Positions 1-11,355 of a DNA stretch of 64,000 nucleotides are shown piece after piece. Source of the stretch: Austwickia sp. (GTDB taxonomy: Bacteria > Actinomycetota > Actinomycetes > Actinomycetales > Dermatophilaceae); contig CP064985.1 in the NCBI GenBank assembly GCA_016699675.1, positions 248,001 through 312,000 on the forward strand. The letters run 5' to 3'. Position numbers and translations under genes: made by a program. The notes under the pieces were generated by a model. That model worked only from the letters and a program-made list of their open reading frames with translations, was not told where the DNA came from and searched no databases. How positions within the stretch are numbered: position 1 is the first letter of the stretch; every line of letters begins with the position of its first letter.

Positions 1-1637
1 CCGCGGGGACCTTCGCCGGCCGGGTGCAGACGCGGTTTCCGCCCGAGCCCAACGGCTATCTGCACATCGGGCACGCCAAGGCCATCTGCGTGGACTTCGG
101 CATCGCGGCCGAGTTCGACGGCGTCTGCCGGCTTCGTCTCGACGACACCAACCCCGACACGGAGGAGAAGGAGTACGTCGAGTCGATCGTCGAGGACATC
201 AGCTGGCTGGGCTACGACCCGCCGCGGCCGGTCCTGCACGCCTCCGACTACTTCGGCCAGCTGTACGACTGGGCGGAGCTGCTGATCCGGGACGGCAAGG
301 CCTACGTCGACGAACAGGACGGCGAGACGATCTCGGCGCAACGCGGCGGGTTCGGCAAGCCGGGCATCGAATCCCCTTACCGAGACCACCCCGTCGAGGA
401 CAACCTCGCCGAGTTCCGCAAGATGCGCGACGGCGCCTACCCCGACGGATCACGCGTGCTGCGCGCCAAGATCGACATGCAGCACGAGAACATGCAGCTG
501 CGCGATCCCGTCATGTATCGCATCCGCCGGGGCCACCACTACCGCACGGGCGCGGTGTGGTGCATCTACCCGACGTACGACTGGGCGCACGGCCAGTCCG
601 ACGCGATCGAGGGCGTGACGCACTCCCTGTGCACGCTGGAGTTCGACAGCCACCGCCCGCTCTACGACTGGTATCTGGAGCAGCTGCCGCTGCCCGGCGA
701 CCGACCGCGGCAGACGGAGTTCGCCCGGCTCGAACTGACGCACGTCGTCACCAGCAAGCGCCGGTTGAAGCGGCTGGTCGACGAGGGCCACGTCGACGGC
801 TGGGACGACCCGCGGATGCCGACGATCTCCGGTCTGCGGCGACGCGGCTACCCGCCCAAGGCGATTCGCGATTTCTGCGGCTACATCGGCCTGACCCGCA
901 CCAACTCGCGCCACGACATCGAGCTGCTGGAATCCTTCGTGCGACGGGAGCTGAATGCGACCTCGCAGCGCCGCATGGTGGTCCTGCGACCGCTCAAGCT
1001 CGTGCTGACGAACTGGCCGACGGACTCGGCCGGTGCGCCGGTCGTCGAGCACATGAGCGTCGTCAACAACCCGGAGAACGAGGCCGACGGCACCCGCGAG
1101 GTCCCCTTCACCGGTGAGCTGTGGATCGAGCAGGAGGACTTCGCGGAGAACCCGCCGCCGAAGTTCTTCCGGCTCTCCCCCGGCCGGGAGGTCCGGCTGC
1201 GGGGGGCCTATTTCGTGACCTGCACGGACGTGGTCAAGGACGAGTCGGGCGCTGTGGTGGAGGTGCACGCGACGTACGACCCCGCGACCCGCGGGGGCAC
1301 CGCACCCGACGGCCGCAAGGTGAAGTCGACGATGCACTGGGTCTCGGCGCCGCACGCGGTGACGGCCACGGTCGCGCTCTACGACCGGCTGTTCACCGCG
1401 CCGGTGCCGGGCGAGACGACCGGCGAAGCCCTCGACGACCTCAACCCGAATTCTCGTGAGCTGCTGTCGAACTGTTGGGGCGAGCCGGCGCTCGCCGACA
1501 CCGCGCCGGGCGACGTCGTGCAGTTCGAGCGGCTCGGCTACTTCGCCGCCGACCCGCGCACCCCGATGCTGTTCCACCGCACGGTGGGCCTGAAGGACGA
1601 ATGGGCGGCGATCCAGAAGCGCGAGCAGCGCGGCTGA
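1..1637 (+). CDS. glnS: Glutaminyl-tRNA synthetase, 5' end cut by window edge
   Basis: Class I aminoacyl-tRNA synthetase charging tRNA(Gln) with glutamine in the cytoplasm. The frame is open from the first bases, and the signature RFPPEPNGYLHIGHAKA (the HIGH motif) appears within the first 30 visible residues. About 25-40 N-terminal residues are therefore missing, and the GTG at position 24 is an internal codon. The second ATP motif reads VTSKRRL instead of the usual VMSKRKL. The C-terminal anticodon-binding beta-barrel region (DVVQFERLGYF and following) is complete. The gene stops three bases before the convergent VOC gene. Many actinobacteria lack GlnRS and make Gln-tRNA(Gln) by transamidation; this genome also has gatCAB in the same window. 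The family assignment is very secure; only the start is unseen. Confidence 0.97.
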   Translation, partial: AGTFAGRVQTRFPPEPNGYLHIGHAKAICVDFGIAAEFDGVCRLRLDDTNPDTEEKEYVESIVEDISWLGYDPPRPVLHASDYFGQLYDWAELLIRDGKAYVDEQDGETISAQRGGFGKPGIESPYRDHPVEDNLAEFRKMRDGAYPDGSRVLRAKIDMQHENMQLRDPVMYRIRRGHHYRTGAVWCIYPTYDWAHGQSDAIEGVTHSLCTLEFDSHRPLYDWYLEQLPLPGDRPRQTEFARLELTHVVTSKRRLKRLVDEGHVDGWDDPRMPTISGLRRRGYPPKAIRDFCGYIGLTRTNSRHDIELLESFVRRELNATSQRRMVVLRPLKLVLTNWPTDSAGAPVVEHMSVVNNPENEADGTREVPFTGELWIEQEDFAENPPPKFFRLSPGREVRLRGAYFVTCTDVVKDESGAVVEVHATYDPATRGGTAPDGRKVKSTMHWVSAPHAVTATVALYDRLFTAPVPGETTGEALDDLNPNSRELLSNCWGEPALADTAPGDVVQFERLGYFAADPRTPMLFHRTVGLKDEWAAIQKREQRG

Positions 1638-1640
1638 GCG

Positions 1641-2051
1641 TTACCCCACGAACAGGCAGAAGGGGTGGCCGGCGGGGTCGGCGAGCACGTACAGCGGCTC
1701 CTCCGCGTCGTCGGTGCGGTCGAGCAGGAGTCGGGCGCCGAGGCGTACGGCGTGCGCGTAGTGCCGCTCCAGCGCCTCGCGGTCCGCGACCGTGAAGTCC
1801 AGGTGGAGCTGCATCGGCACCGTCGGATCGGGCCACGTGGTGGGCGTGACCTGCGCGGTCTGTTGGAATGCCAGGCACCGCGTCCCGTCGGGGTCGGTGA
1901 GGACCAGCCAGTCGGCGTCGTCCTCGCCGCCCGCGGGGACCTCATCTCCCGGCCGGTACACCAGCCCCAGGAGGTGCCGGTAGAACTCGGCGAGCGTGCG
2001 GATGTCCTCCCCGTCGATGACGGTGTGCAGGAGGTCGGGATAGTCGCGCAT
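1641..2051 (-). CDS. VOC-family (glyoxalase/bleomycin-resistance fold) protein
   Basis: A 136-residue single-domain protein with two beta-alpha-beta-beta-beta halves typical of the vicinal oxygen chelate superfamily: HTVIDGEDIRTLAEFYRHLLGL at the start and LYVLADPAGHPFCLFVG at the end. Metal-ligand positions are partly recognisable (His near residue 9, His in QLHLDF) but the substrate cannot be deduced. Members of this actinobacterial group are usually annotated only as glyoxalase or VOC proteins. The gene is convergent with glnS (3-bp gap) and lies downstream of the HAD hydrolase on the same strand after about 110 bp. The start is the ATG at 2049-2051. Function is inferred from the fold only. 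Confidence 0.85.
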   Translation of the reverse strand: MRDYPDLLHTVIDGEDIRTLAEFYRHLLGLVYRPGDEVPAGGEDDADWLVLTDPDGTRCLAFQQTAQVTPTTWPDPTVPMQLHLDFTVADREALERHYAHAVRLGARLLLDRTDDAEEPLYVLADPAGHPFCLFVG

Positions 2052-2162
2052 GCGCCCATCCTGGCCGCGACGGCGGGGGTGCGCGAGGTCAAGCCTGAGC
2101 GCGACGGCGAGCGCGACCGTTCACGACTTGCACTTTTGGTGCCATGGCACCCTTTGCGCTGG

Positions 2163-2954
2163 TCACGAACGGTCGTCGATCCCCAGCAGCGCGGCGACCT
2201 CGTCCAGCGTGGCCACGATCCGCACCCCCGGGTCGTCGACCGGGGTGCCCCAGCCCGCGTCGCGCGGCTCGGGCAGGCCTGGTCGCTGAAGCCAGGCGGC
2301 CCGTAGCCCGGCGCCTCGGGCGCCGAGCACGTCGGTGCCGATGGTGTCGCCGACCACCACGACGTACGGCGCATCGACGCCGAGCAGGCCGCACGCGTGC
2401 GCGAACACGCGGGGGTCCGGCTTGCCCACACCCAGCGTGTCGGTGGTGACGACGATCGGGCAGCGGTCCGCCAGCCCGACCGCCGCCAACTTGTCCGCGG
2501 TGACGACGGCCCCGGAGTTGGTGAGCAGCCCGACGGGCACCCCCGCGGCGGCGGCGCGGTCCAGCAGCGGGGCCACGTCCCCGAAGAGCGCCTGGGCCCG
2601 CGCGAACGCGGCCCGGTAGACGACCTCGAACTCGGCGAACGCCGGGGCCGACAGCTCCGGAAGACCCAGCGCGGTGGCCGCCTCGTCGGTGCGGGACCGC
2701 CGCATCTGCGCGAAGGTCGCCTCGCCGCGGGTGTAGGCGTCGAAGTAGCCGCCAGGGTCCGCGTAGTAGCGGTTGGCAAAGGCGGCCCACGTCGCCGAAT
2801 CCGCCTGGGGCCAGGCGTTCTCGGCGGCGGCCCGCAGCGCCGTCCCCATCGCCCCGCGCGTGTCGACCATCGTGTCGTCGATGTCGAGCAGCAGCCCGCA
2901 GACCGGTAAGGCCCAGGGGTCCGCGGTGCCGGCAGGCTCCGCCGTACCGCTCAC
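2163..2954 (-). CDS. HAD-family hydrolase
   Basis: A 263-residue haloacid dehalogenase superfamily phosphatase. Motif I is LLLDIDDTMVDT near residues 21-32 (nucleophile Asp, then the acid/base Asp two residues on). Motif II is LLTNSG, the motif III lysine lies in the following helix, and motif IV is VVVGDTIGTDVLGARGAGL. A helical cap lies between motifs I and II. Start is GTG, and its first base pairs overlap the gltX stop as GTGA, so it is probably translated by coupling to gltX. Its substrate (a phosphorylated metabolite) cannot be read from sequence. HAD genes near gltX are common in actinobacteria, and the position implies housekeeping salvage or repair; this is inference. Confidence 0.9.
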   Translation of the reverse strand: MSGTAEPAGTADPWALPVCGLLLDIDDTMVDTRGAMGTALRAAAENAWPQADSATWAAFANRYYADPGGYFDAYTRGEATFAQMRRSRTDEAATALGLPELSAPAFAEFEVVYRAAFARAQALFGDVAPLLDRAAAAGVPVGLLTNSGAVVTADKLAAVGLADRCPIVVTTDTLGVGKPDPRVFAHACGLLGVDAPYVVVVGDTIGTDVLGARGAGLRAAWLQRPGLPEPRDAGWGTPVDDPGVRIVATLDEVAALLGIDDRS

Positions 2955-4603
2955 AGGCTTGCCCGGAGCGTACGCAACCGAGCCAGCGTGCTGTGCCGCC
3001 CGAGTACCTCCATCGACTCGAACAGCGGTGGGGAGACCCGGCGGCCGGTCACGGCGACCCGAACCGGCCCGAACGCGAACTTGGGCTTGCGCCCGAGGCC
3101 CTCGACGAGCGCCGCCCGCAGGGCAGCCTCGATGCGGTCGTGGGTCCAGCTGCCGGCCACGTCCCCAAGGTCCATACCCGCGTCATCCGGCAGCGCCTCC
3201 AGGGCCGCGATGGCCGCGTCCAGCACCGCGGCGGCGTCGTCCTTGAGCGAGGCGCGCGCGTCGTCGTCGATCGGCAGGTCGCGGTCCGCGGTGAAGAAGG
3301 GGCGTAGCTGCTCAGGGGCGTCGGCGAGCTTGACCAGGCGCGGCTGGATCAGCGCGGCCAGCGACCGCAGCCGTGCCAGCTCCCCAAGCCCCGGGTTGTC
3401 GCCGAACTGCCCGTCGGCCTGCAGGTGGGGCAGCAGCCGGGAGGCCAGCTCCGCCGGGTCCAGCTCGCGGATGTAGCAGCCGTTGAGCCAGTCGAGCTTG
3501 GCCAGGTCGAAGATCGGGCCGACGGGATTGACCTTGGCCCAGTCGAAGTCGCGGCTGAACCGGGCGAAATCGACGACCTCGACGTCCTTGCCCTCGGCGT
3601 CCTGGGCCGGCGGATAGCCCAGCAGCGCCAGGAAGTTCAGCAGCGCCTCGCGCAGGTAACCCTGCTCCCGGAACCAGGTCAGGCGGGCGGCCGGGTTCTT
3701 GCGCTTGGAGATCTTCGACTTGTCCGGGTTGCGCAGCAGCGGCATGTGCGCGAACTGCGGCGGGGTGAGGCCGAGCCAGCGGTACAGCAGCAGATGTTTG
3801 GGGGTCGAGCTGATCCACTCCTCGCCGCGGACGACGTGCGTGATGCCCATCTCGTGGTCGTCGACCACGACGGCGAGGTGGTAGGTGGGGAAGCCGTCCG
3901 CCTTGAGGATGACCTGGTCGTCGGGGCGCGGGGCGCTGACCTCGCCGCGGATCAGGTCGGGGAACGTCAGGGGCACATCGGCGGGATCGGTCGGGATTCG
4001 CATCCGCACGACCGGCGTCTCCTGGAACCCCGGCAACGCCGCGCGCTCCTCGCGCGACTTCCCGTCGCACAGCCCGTCGTAGCCGGTCACCGATGCCTTC
4101 GAGGCCTGCTGCTGGGCGCGCAGCTCGGCCAGCCGGTCGGGGCTGCACCAGCACTGGTAGGCGTGCCCGTCCGCGAGGAGCCGCTCGACGTACGGGCGGT
4201 AGGTCGCGAGGCGCTCGGACTGCCGGTACGGCGCGTACGGCCCGCCCTTGTCGGGGCCCTCGTCCCAGCTCAGGCCGAGCCAGGCGAGCGTGTCGTAGAG
4301 CTGGGCCTCCGAATCGGCACGGTACCGGGCCCGGTCGGTGTCCTCGATGCGCAGCACGAACGCACCGTGCTGCTGCCGCGCGAACGCCAGGTTGAACAAC
4401 GCCATATAGGCGGTCCCGACGTGCGGGTCGCCGGTCGGCGACGGGGCGACGCGCAGCCGCGGGGCGCCCGGCCGGGGCGTGCCGTCGGTGGCGCGCGGCT
4501 CTTGCTGCGAGCCGGTCGGGACCTCCACCTGGGAGGCCTCCGGGCCGGGGATGGCCGATGGGCTGTTCGGTGCCGCCGTCGTGGGGCTCTGATCTGCGCT
4601 CAT
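2951..4603 (-). CDS. gltX: Glutamate-tRNA ligase
   Basis: Cytoplasmic GluRS. The 550-residue product carries the class I motif as APSPTGDPHVGTAYMALFN near residue 55 and the KMSKS-equivalent KSKISKRKNP. The VRGEEWISSTPKHLLLY segment binds the acceptor end, and the C-terminal helical domain recognises the anticodon. The ATG at 4601-4603 (MSADQS) is chosen because it is the nearest in-frame start before the catalytic core; it leaves a Pro/Ser-rich N-terminal extension of about 50 residues that most GluRSs lack. A later start just before the core is possible but no ATG is present there. It sits in the conserved actinobacterial order FAH protein-gltX-HAD. With GatCAB in the genome it may be non-discriminating, but glnS is also present (see findings). 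Confidence 0.96.
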   Translation of the reverse strand: MSADQSPTTAAPNSPSAIPGPEASQVEVPTGSQQEPRATDGTPRPGAPRLRVAPSPTGDPHVGTAYMALFNLAFARQQHGAFVLRIEDTDRARYRADSEAQLYDTLAWLGLSWDEGPDKGGPYAPYRQSERLATYRPYVERLLADGHAYQCWCSPDRLAELRAQQQASKASVTGYDGLCDGKSREERAALPGFQETPVVRMRIPTDPADVPLTFPDLIRGEVSAPRPDDQVILKADGFPTYHLAVVVDDHEMGITHVVRGEEWISSTPKHLLLYRWLGLTPPQFAHMPLLRNPDKSKISKRKNPAARLTWFREQGYLREALLNFLALLGYPPAQDAEGKDVEVVDFARFSRDFDWAKVNPVGPIFDLAKLDWLNGCYIRELDPAELASRLLPHLQADGQFGDNPGLGELARLRSLAALIQPRLVKLADAPEQLRPFFTADRDLPIDDDARASLKDDAAAVLDAAIAALEALPDDAGMDLGDVAGSWTHDRIEAALRAALVEGLGRKPKFAFGPVRVAVTGRRVSPPLFESMEVLGRHSTLARLRTLRASL

Positions 4604-4715
4604 GATGGCGCCCAGCCTACCGAGCCGCCGCCGGCGCCACCCAGCCCCGCGGTGAGAACGGGCGACCGTAGGAACTGAGACCGGCGAAGGTCGACGGTCG
4701 TCGGGACTGCCGGGA

Positions 4716-5495
4716 TCAGCGGCGGACGAAGGGATTGGACAGGGCGCCGATCCCCTCGATCTCCACCTCGACCCGCTGGCCCGCATCGACGGGGCCGACG
4801 CCCTTCGGGGTGCCGGTGAGGATCACGTCGCCCGGCAGCAGCGTGAACGCGCGGGAGATGTGGGCGATGAGCGCGGGGACGTCGTGCAGCATCAGGGCGG
4901 TGGAATCCTCCTGGACGACGCGGCCGTCGAGCCGGGTGCGAATCTCCACGTCGGCCGGGTCCAGCTCCGTCTCGATCCACGGGCCCAGCGGGCAGAACGT
5001 GTCGCAACCCTTGGCCCTGGCCCACTGCTTGTCGGCGGCCTGCAGGTCCCGCGCCGAGACGTCATTGGCGCAGGTGTAGCCCAAGACCACGTCCAGGGCC
5101 CGCTCCCGGGGGACGTCCTTGCACACTCTCCCGATGACGACCGCCAGCTCACCCTCGTAGTGCACGTCCCGAGCGAAGTCCGGCAGCACGACCGGGTCGT
5201 CCGGCCCGCAGACGGCCGTGTTGGGCATCAGGAAGAGCAGCGGCTCGCCGCGCACCTCGTTGCCGAGCTCGGCCGCGTGCTCCGCGTAGTTGCGCCCGAC
5301 CCCGATCACCTTGCTGCGCGGGATGACCGGCGCCAGCAGTCGCACGTCGCCCAACTCATGGCGGACCCCGGTGGCGCTCACCGGCGGGTACAGCGGGTCG
5401 CCGCCGACCTGGGCCAGCCAGGCGGGCTCGCCATCCTCGCTCATCACCACGCCGTAGCTCGGCGCGTCGTCGACGACATAGCGGGCGATCTTCAC
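4716..5495 (-). CDS. Fumarylacetoacetate hydrolase family protein
   Basis: A 259-residue single-domain FAH-fold enzyme. The first ~55 residues form the short N-terminal cap (MKIARYVVDDAPSYGVV). The catalytic domain follows, with KVIGVGRNYAEHAAELG, the metal-binding acidic run HYEGELAVVIG, and GYTCANDVSARDLQ. The terminal ILTGTPKGVGPVDAGQRVEVEIEGIG is typical of the FahA/HpcE/oxaloacetate-decarboxylase-like subgroup. The family cleaves C-C bonds of beta-diketo acids or tautomerises/decarboxylates oxaloacetate using Mg2+. The orthologue in M. tuberculosis is also beside gltX (Rv2993c), so the neighbourhood is ancestral. Exact substrate unknown. Start ATG at 5493-5495, preceded by a purine-rich AGGGGAGG stretch. 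Confidence 0.92.
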   Translation of the reverse strand: MKIARYVVDDAPSYGVVMSEDGEPAWLAQVGGDPLYPPVSATGVRHELGDVRLLAPVIPRSKVIGVGRNYAEHAAELGNEVRGEPLLFLMPNTAVCGPDDPVVLPDFARDVHYEGELAVVIGRVCKDVPRERALDVVLGYTCANDVSARDLQAADKQWARAKGCDTFCPLGPWIETELDPADVEIRTRLDGRVVQEDSTALMLHDVPALIAHISRAFTLLPGDVILTGTPKGVGPVDAGQRVEVEIEGIGALSNPFVRR

Positions 5496-5552
5496 GTGGT
5501 CCTCCCCTGTGGCGAAGCGGGCCGGCCCGACCCGCCGCCCCGGTTCGCCACG

Positions 5553-8041
<2,489 letters not shown>

Positions 8042-8045
<4 letters not shown>

Positions 8046-9484
8046 GACGCCACCTCCAGGCGGTCGGCGGGGGCGCCCGGTTGGTGGCCACCCCACTCGG
8101 CGTACATCCTCGGCAGGGCCTCCCCCAGCATCGCCCGGCGATAGTCAGCGCTGGCCCGTGTGTCGGTGATCGGGGTGCCTTCGCTGCGCAGGACGTCACC
8201 CGCACGGCGTACGGTCTCCTCCGTCCACGGCTGCCCGACCAGGGCGTCCTCGGTGGCCCGGGCCCGCAGCGGGGTGGCGGCGACGCCGCCGAGACCGATC
8301 GTGGCGGCGGCCACCATCCCGTCGGAGATGTCCAGGGCGAGCGCCACCGCGACGCTGGAGATGTCATCGAAGCGACGCTTGGCGATCTTCTGGAAGGCGA
8401 CGTGGGGCGCCAGCGGCAGGGGGATGCGCACGGCCTTGATCAGCTCCCCAGCGGCCAGTTGGGTGGTGCGATAGCCGGTGAAGTAGTCCGCGAGGTCCAC
8501 CTCACGGTCCCCACCCCGGCCCACCAGGACGACCTTGGCCCGCAGCGCGAGGAGCGCCGGGGCGCCGTCCCCGATCGGCGAGGCCGTGCCCAGGTTGCCG
8601 CCGAACGTCGCGGCGTGCCGGATCAGGGGGCTCGCGAACTGGGGGAAGAGCTGGTCCAGGAGCGGCACCCGCCCGGCGAGGCCCCGCTCGACCTCGGCCA
8701 GCGTGAGGGCGGCGCCGATCTCGACGGCCTGCTCCCCTACGACCAGCTCACGCAGCTCGGGCAGGGCATCGATGGCGACGACGCGCCGCGGTCGGGCGCC
8801 CCGGAGGTTGCGCTCCACTCCCAGGTCCGTGCCGCCGGCCAGCGCCACGGCCCCGTCGTCCGACAGCAGCTCCAGGGCCTCGGCCAGGCTCGCGGGACGG
8901 ATGAGTTCGCCGTTGTCGTCGGCCACCCGCACCGGCTGGGGCGCCGAGGCGAGGCGCTCCATTCGGGCGAACCAGGCGTCGTCGGGGGCGGGGAAGCCCA
9001 CCGCGTACGCCGCATCCCGGATGGGCCGGTAGCCGGTGCAGCGGCACAGGTTCCCCGCCAGCGCGTGCAGGTCCATGCCGTTGTCGACGCCGTGCTGACC
9101 GGGGCTCCGGTCGCGCCGGTAGTACTCCCCCGCCATGCTCGCGACGAAGCCCGGGGTGCAGTAGCCGCACTGGCTGCCGCCGCCGACGGCCATGGCCTCC
9201 TGCACCGGGTGCATGGCCGCCGGCGTGCCCAGGCCCTCGACCGTCACCAGCTCGGAATCGTGCAGCGCGGCGAGCGTGACCAGGCAGGAGTTGACGCTCT
9301 CGAAGCGGGCGCCCGAGCCGTCCGGGCGAACGAGGAGCACGGCGCACGCGCCGCACTCGCCCTCGGCGCAGCCCTCCTTGGCGGCCAGGAGGCCCTGCTC
9401 GCGCAGCCAGCTCAGCAGCGTCGTGTGGGGCCCGGCGGACGTCTCATAGCGCGTGCCGTTGACCGTGATCCGCAGCTGTCCCAT
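8042..9484 (-). CDS. xdhA: Xanthine dehydrogenase small subunit (2Fe-2S and FAD domains)
   Basis: A 480-residue electron-transfer subunit of XDH. Residues 1-80 are a plant-type [2Fe-2S] ferredoxin domain (CAEGECGACAVLL), residues 85-165 the second all-helical [2Fe-2S] domain (CGYCTPGFVASM and CRCTGYRPI). Residues ~190-480 are a FAD-binding type-2 domain (LAGGTDLGVERNLR, TFGGNLGTASPIGD) followed by the CO-dehydrogenase-flavoprotein C-terminal region. The ATG at 9482-9484 has a good ribosome site (GGGAGG, 7 bases upstream). The gene is translationally coupled to xdhB. A palindrome lies 134 bp upstream in the divergent intergenic space and may be the operator. Confidence 0.96.
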
Positions 9485-9617
9485 GGTGCCTCCCAGGCCC
9501 CGCCGTACGTCGCCGTCCAATGCCGTGCAGACCCGCAGGATACGTCCGCGGGCGGGCATGGTTAAGGGCCCCGCCGGGGTGGGCCGCCGGTTATCCATGC
9601 GAACGACGACCCCTGAA

Positions 9618-9633
9618 ACTCTCGCAAGAGAGT
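9618..9633. promoter_or_regulatory. Operator-like palindrome between xdhA and divergent gene
   Basis: A perfect inverted repeat with 6-bp arms, ACTCTC-GCAA-GAGAGT, in the ~240-bp space between the divergent xdhA and the gene starting at 9726. It is AT-richer than its surroundings. Such short symmetric sites are typical of TetR or GntR-type repressors. No regulator gene is adjacent, so the binding protein is unknown. This is seen symmetry plus inference of role. Confidence 0.35.
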
Positions 9634-9725
9634 ATTCCCAACTCGCTGCGTAGTTCAAGGAAAACCTGCCGGGCGCGGGGGACGTGGTGGGGAGGGTTCA
9701 GGCACCCGGCGTAGCGTGGGCTGAC

Positions 9726-10598
9726 GTGGAGGAATGGACTCGGCCGGTCTGGGCGGCGCGCGAACGCGCGCACCACGCCCGCGTCGACGCGCTCGTGGCC
9801 GGGCACCTGGCGCGGCGTGAGGCCGGGGCGCGCCATCCCGTCGAGGACTTCCTCTGGGTGTACTACGCCCATCGGCCCGGCCAGCTGCGGCGCTGGCACC
9901 CCGGCGCGGGCATCCTCCTGCGCGACGATGACGACCCGCGGGGGCGCCGCACGTGGCGGCACTACCGCGCCGTGGGCGACGGGGCCGCGGTGGACGTCGA
10001 GGCCTACCGGGCCGCCCGCGGCGACTTCGTGCGCTGGGTCGCCCACCTGATGGCCGAGACGGCCCGCCGGCCCGCGACGTACGCGTGCTTCGGCCTGCAC
10101 GAATGGGCGATGGTCTACGGGCTGGGCGAGGGCGAGCGACGCCACGAGCGGCTCCCGCTGCGCCTCACCCCGGCCCAGACGGACGCCGTGGTGGCCGGGG
10201 CCCAGATCCGCTGCAGCCACTTCGACGCCTACCGGTTCTTCACTCCCGACGCCGTACCGCTCAACGAGCTGCGCCCGACCCGCGCGACCCAGGCCGAGCA
10301 CGAGCAGCCGGGCTGCCTGCACGCGACGATGGACCTCTACAAGTGGGCCTTCAAGCTCACGCCCGCCGTTCCGAGCGACCTGGTCCTCGACTGCCTGGAT
10401 CTCGCCCTGGCCGCGCGGCGGCTCGACATGGCCGCGAGCCCGTACGACGTACGCGGTTACGGTCTGGAGCCGGTGCCGGTGGAGACGGCGCAGGGTCGCG
10501 CCGAGTACGTCGTGCGCCAGCGCGAACTCGTCGTTCGGGGCGAGGCGCTGCGGACCCGGCTGGTGAACGCCTGCGACCGGCTGCTGGCCGGGGCGTGA
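9726..10598 (+). CDS. Conserved actinobacterial protein, often auto-named 3-methyladenine DNA glycosylase
   Basis: A ~290-residue soluble protein rich in His, Arg and Trp with the conserved block HPVEDFLWVYYAHRPGQLRRWHPG near the N-terminus and CFGLHEWAMVYG, IRCSHFDAYRFF and QPGCLHATMDLYKWAFKL further on. I recognise it as the actinobacterial family that databases commonly label 3-methyladenine DNA glycosylase, but I see no helix-hairpin-helix or AAG-type glycosylase motif, so that label should not be trusted. The many conserved His/Cys/Asp residues suggest a metal or phosphate-binding enzyme. The GTG at 9726 is preferred over the GTG at 9684 because a TAGCGT -10-like hexamer lies 8 bases before it, which would fit leaderless initiation. 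Divergent from xdhA. Confidence 0.75.
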   Translation: MEEWTRPVWAARERAHHARVDALVAGHLARREAGARHPVEDFLWVYYAHRPGQLRRWHPGAGILLRDDDDPRGRRTWRHYRAVGDGAAVDVEAYRAARGDFVRWVAHLMAETARRPATYACFGLHEWAMVYGLGEGERRHERLPLRLTPAQTDAVVAGAQIRCSHFDAYRFFTPDAVPLNELRPTRATQAEHEQPGCLHATMDLYKWAFKLTPAVPSDLVLDCLDLALAARRLDMAASPYDVRGYGLEPVPVETAQGRAEYVVRQRELVVRGEALRTRLVNACDRLLAGA

Positions 10599-10673
10599 AC
10601 ACTGCACGAACAGCGCTTTCGAGGCGGGGTGGACACCGCTTGCGTCACCTGGCCGGGTGCGAGCCTTGGGGGC

Positions 10674-11309
10674 ATGCCGTTCGGGCGACACGTTTCCGTG
10701 GGGCGCGCCGCCCGCACCGTCGCCGCGCCCGAGCTCGGCCCACCGGCCGCCCCGGCGGAGACTCCGGACGACCCCCGCCTGCGCGGGATGCTCGGCTGGC
10801 TCGACGCCCAGCAGGGCCCCCTCAGCATCCTCGGGGTCTGTGCGACCGGCGACCGCCTGGTGGCGGCGGCGCTGGCCCATCACCGCGACGTACGGCGGCT
10901 CACGGCGGTCTTCGTCGAGGACGACGCCGAGCGTGCGGTGGCCGCGTCCGGGGCGCTGCGCTCGTTGGCCTTCCCCGGGCTCACCGTGGTGTACGGCGAC
11001 CCGGGGCTGGCGGACACCTACGCCGGCCGCGTCCCCGCCGATCTCGTGCTGTTCGGCTCGGCGGTCGTGGACGGCAGCCAGGTGCGTCGCCGGGGCCTCG
11101 GCGAGGCGCTGCCGACGATGCTCACCCCCGGCGGCCACCTGGCCTGGTGGAGCGCCACCGGCACGCACCTGGCCGCCTGGCAACGCACCTTGGCGATCGC
11201 CGGGCTCGACGCCGTGGCGGGCGGCCCGGACTGGGGGTTCTGCCGACTGGTCGATCGGGCGCGAGCGTTGCCGGCGGGGCGCCTCTACCCGTCCGGGCGG
11301 CCGGCCTGA
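10674..11309 (+). CDS. Rossmann-fold, methyltransferase-like protein of unknown function
   Basis: About 211 residues. The core pattern LSILGVCATGDRLVAAALAHHRDVRRLTAVFVEDDAERAVAASGALRSL, then LTVVYGDP and PADLVLFGSAVVDGS, resembles strands 1-4 of a class I SAM-dependent methyltransferase, but the glycine loop is atypical (GVCATGD instead of GxGxG). TPGGHLAWWSAT looks like strand 5. The ATG at 10674 follows a G-rich ribosome site (GGGGGC); an upstream GTG at 10629 would add 15 residues lacking family character. It follows the previous gene by 75 bp on the same strand. No specific substrate can be proposed. Confidence 0.65.
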   Translation: MPFGRHVSVGRAARTVAAPELGPPAAPAETPDDPRLRGMLGWLDAQQGPLSILGVCATGDRLVAAALAHHRDVRRLTAVFVEDDAERAVAASGALRSLAFPGLTVVYGDPGLADTYAGRVPADLVLFGSAVVDGSQVRRRGLGEALPTMLTPGGHLAWWSATGTHLAAWQRTLAIAGLDAVAGGPDWGFCRLVDRARALPAGRLYPSGRPA

Positions 11310-11355
11310 GCGGGTCGGGGGCAGGCTTCGGGGTGGCGTCCGCCACCCGACGCCC

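Noticed and set aside
4604..4715. tRNA-Glu or tRNA-Gln near gltX, as in mycobacteria
   Set aside because: No T-arm or CCA-like end is present in the 112-bp gap.
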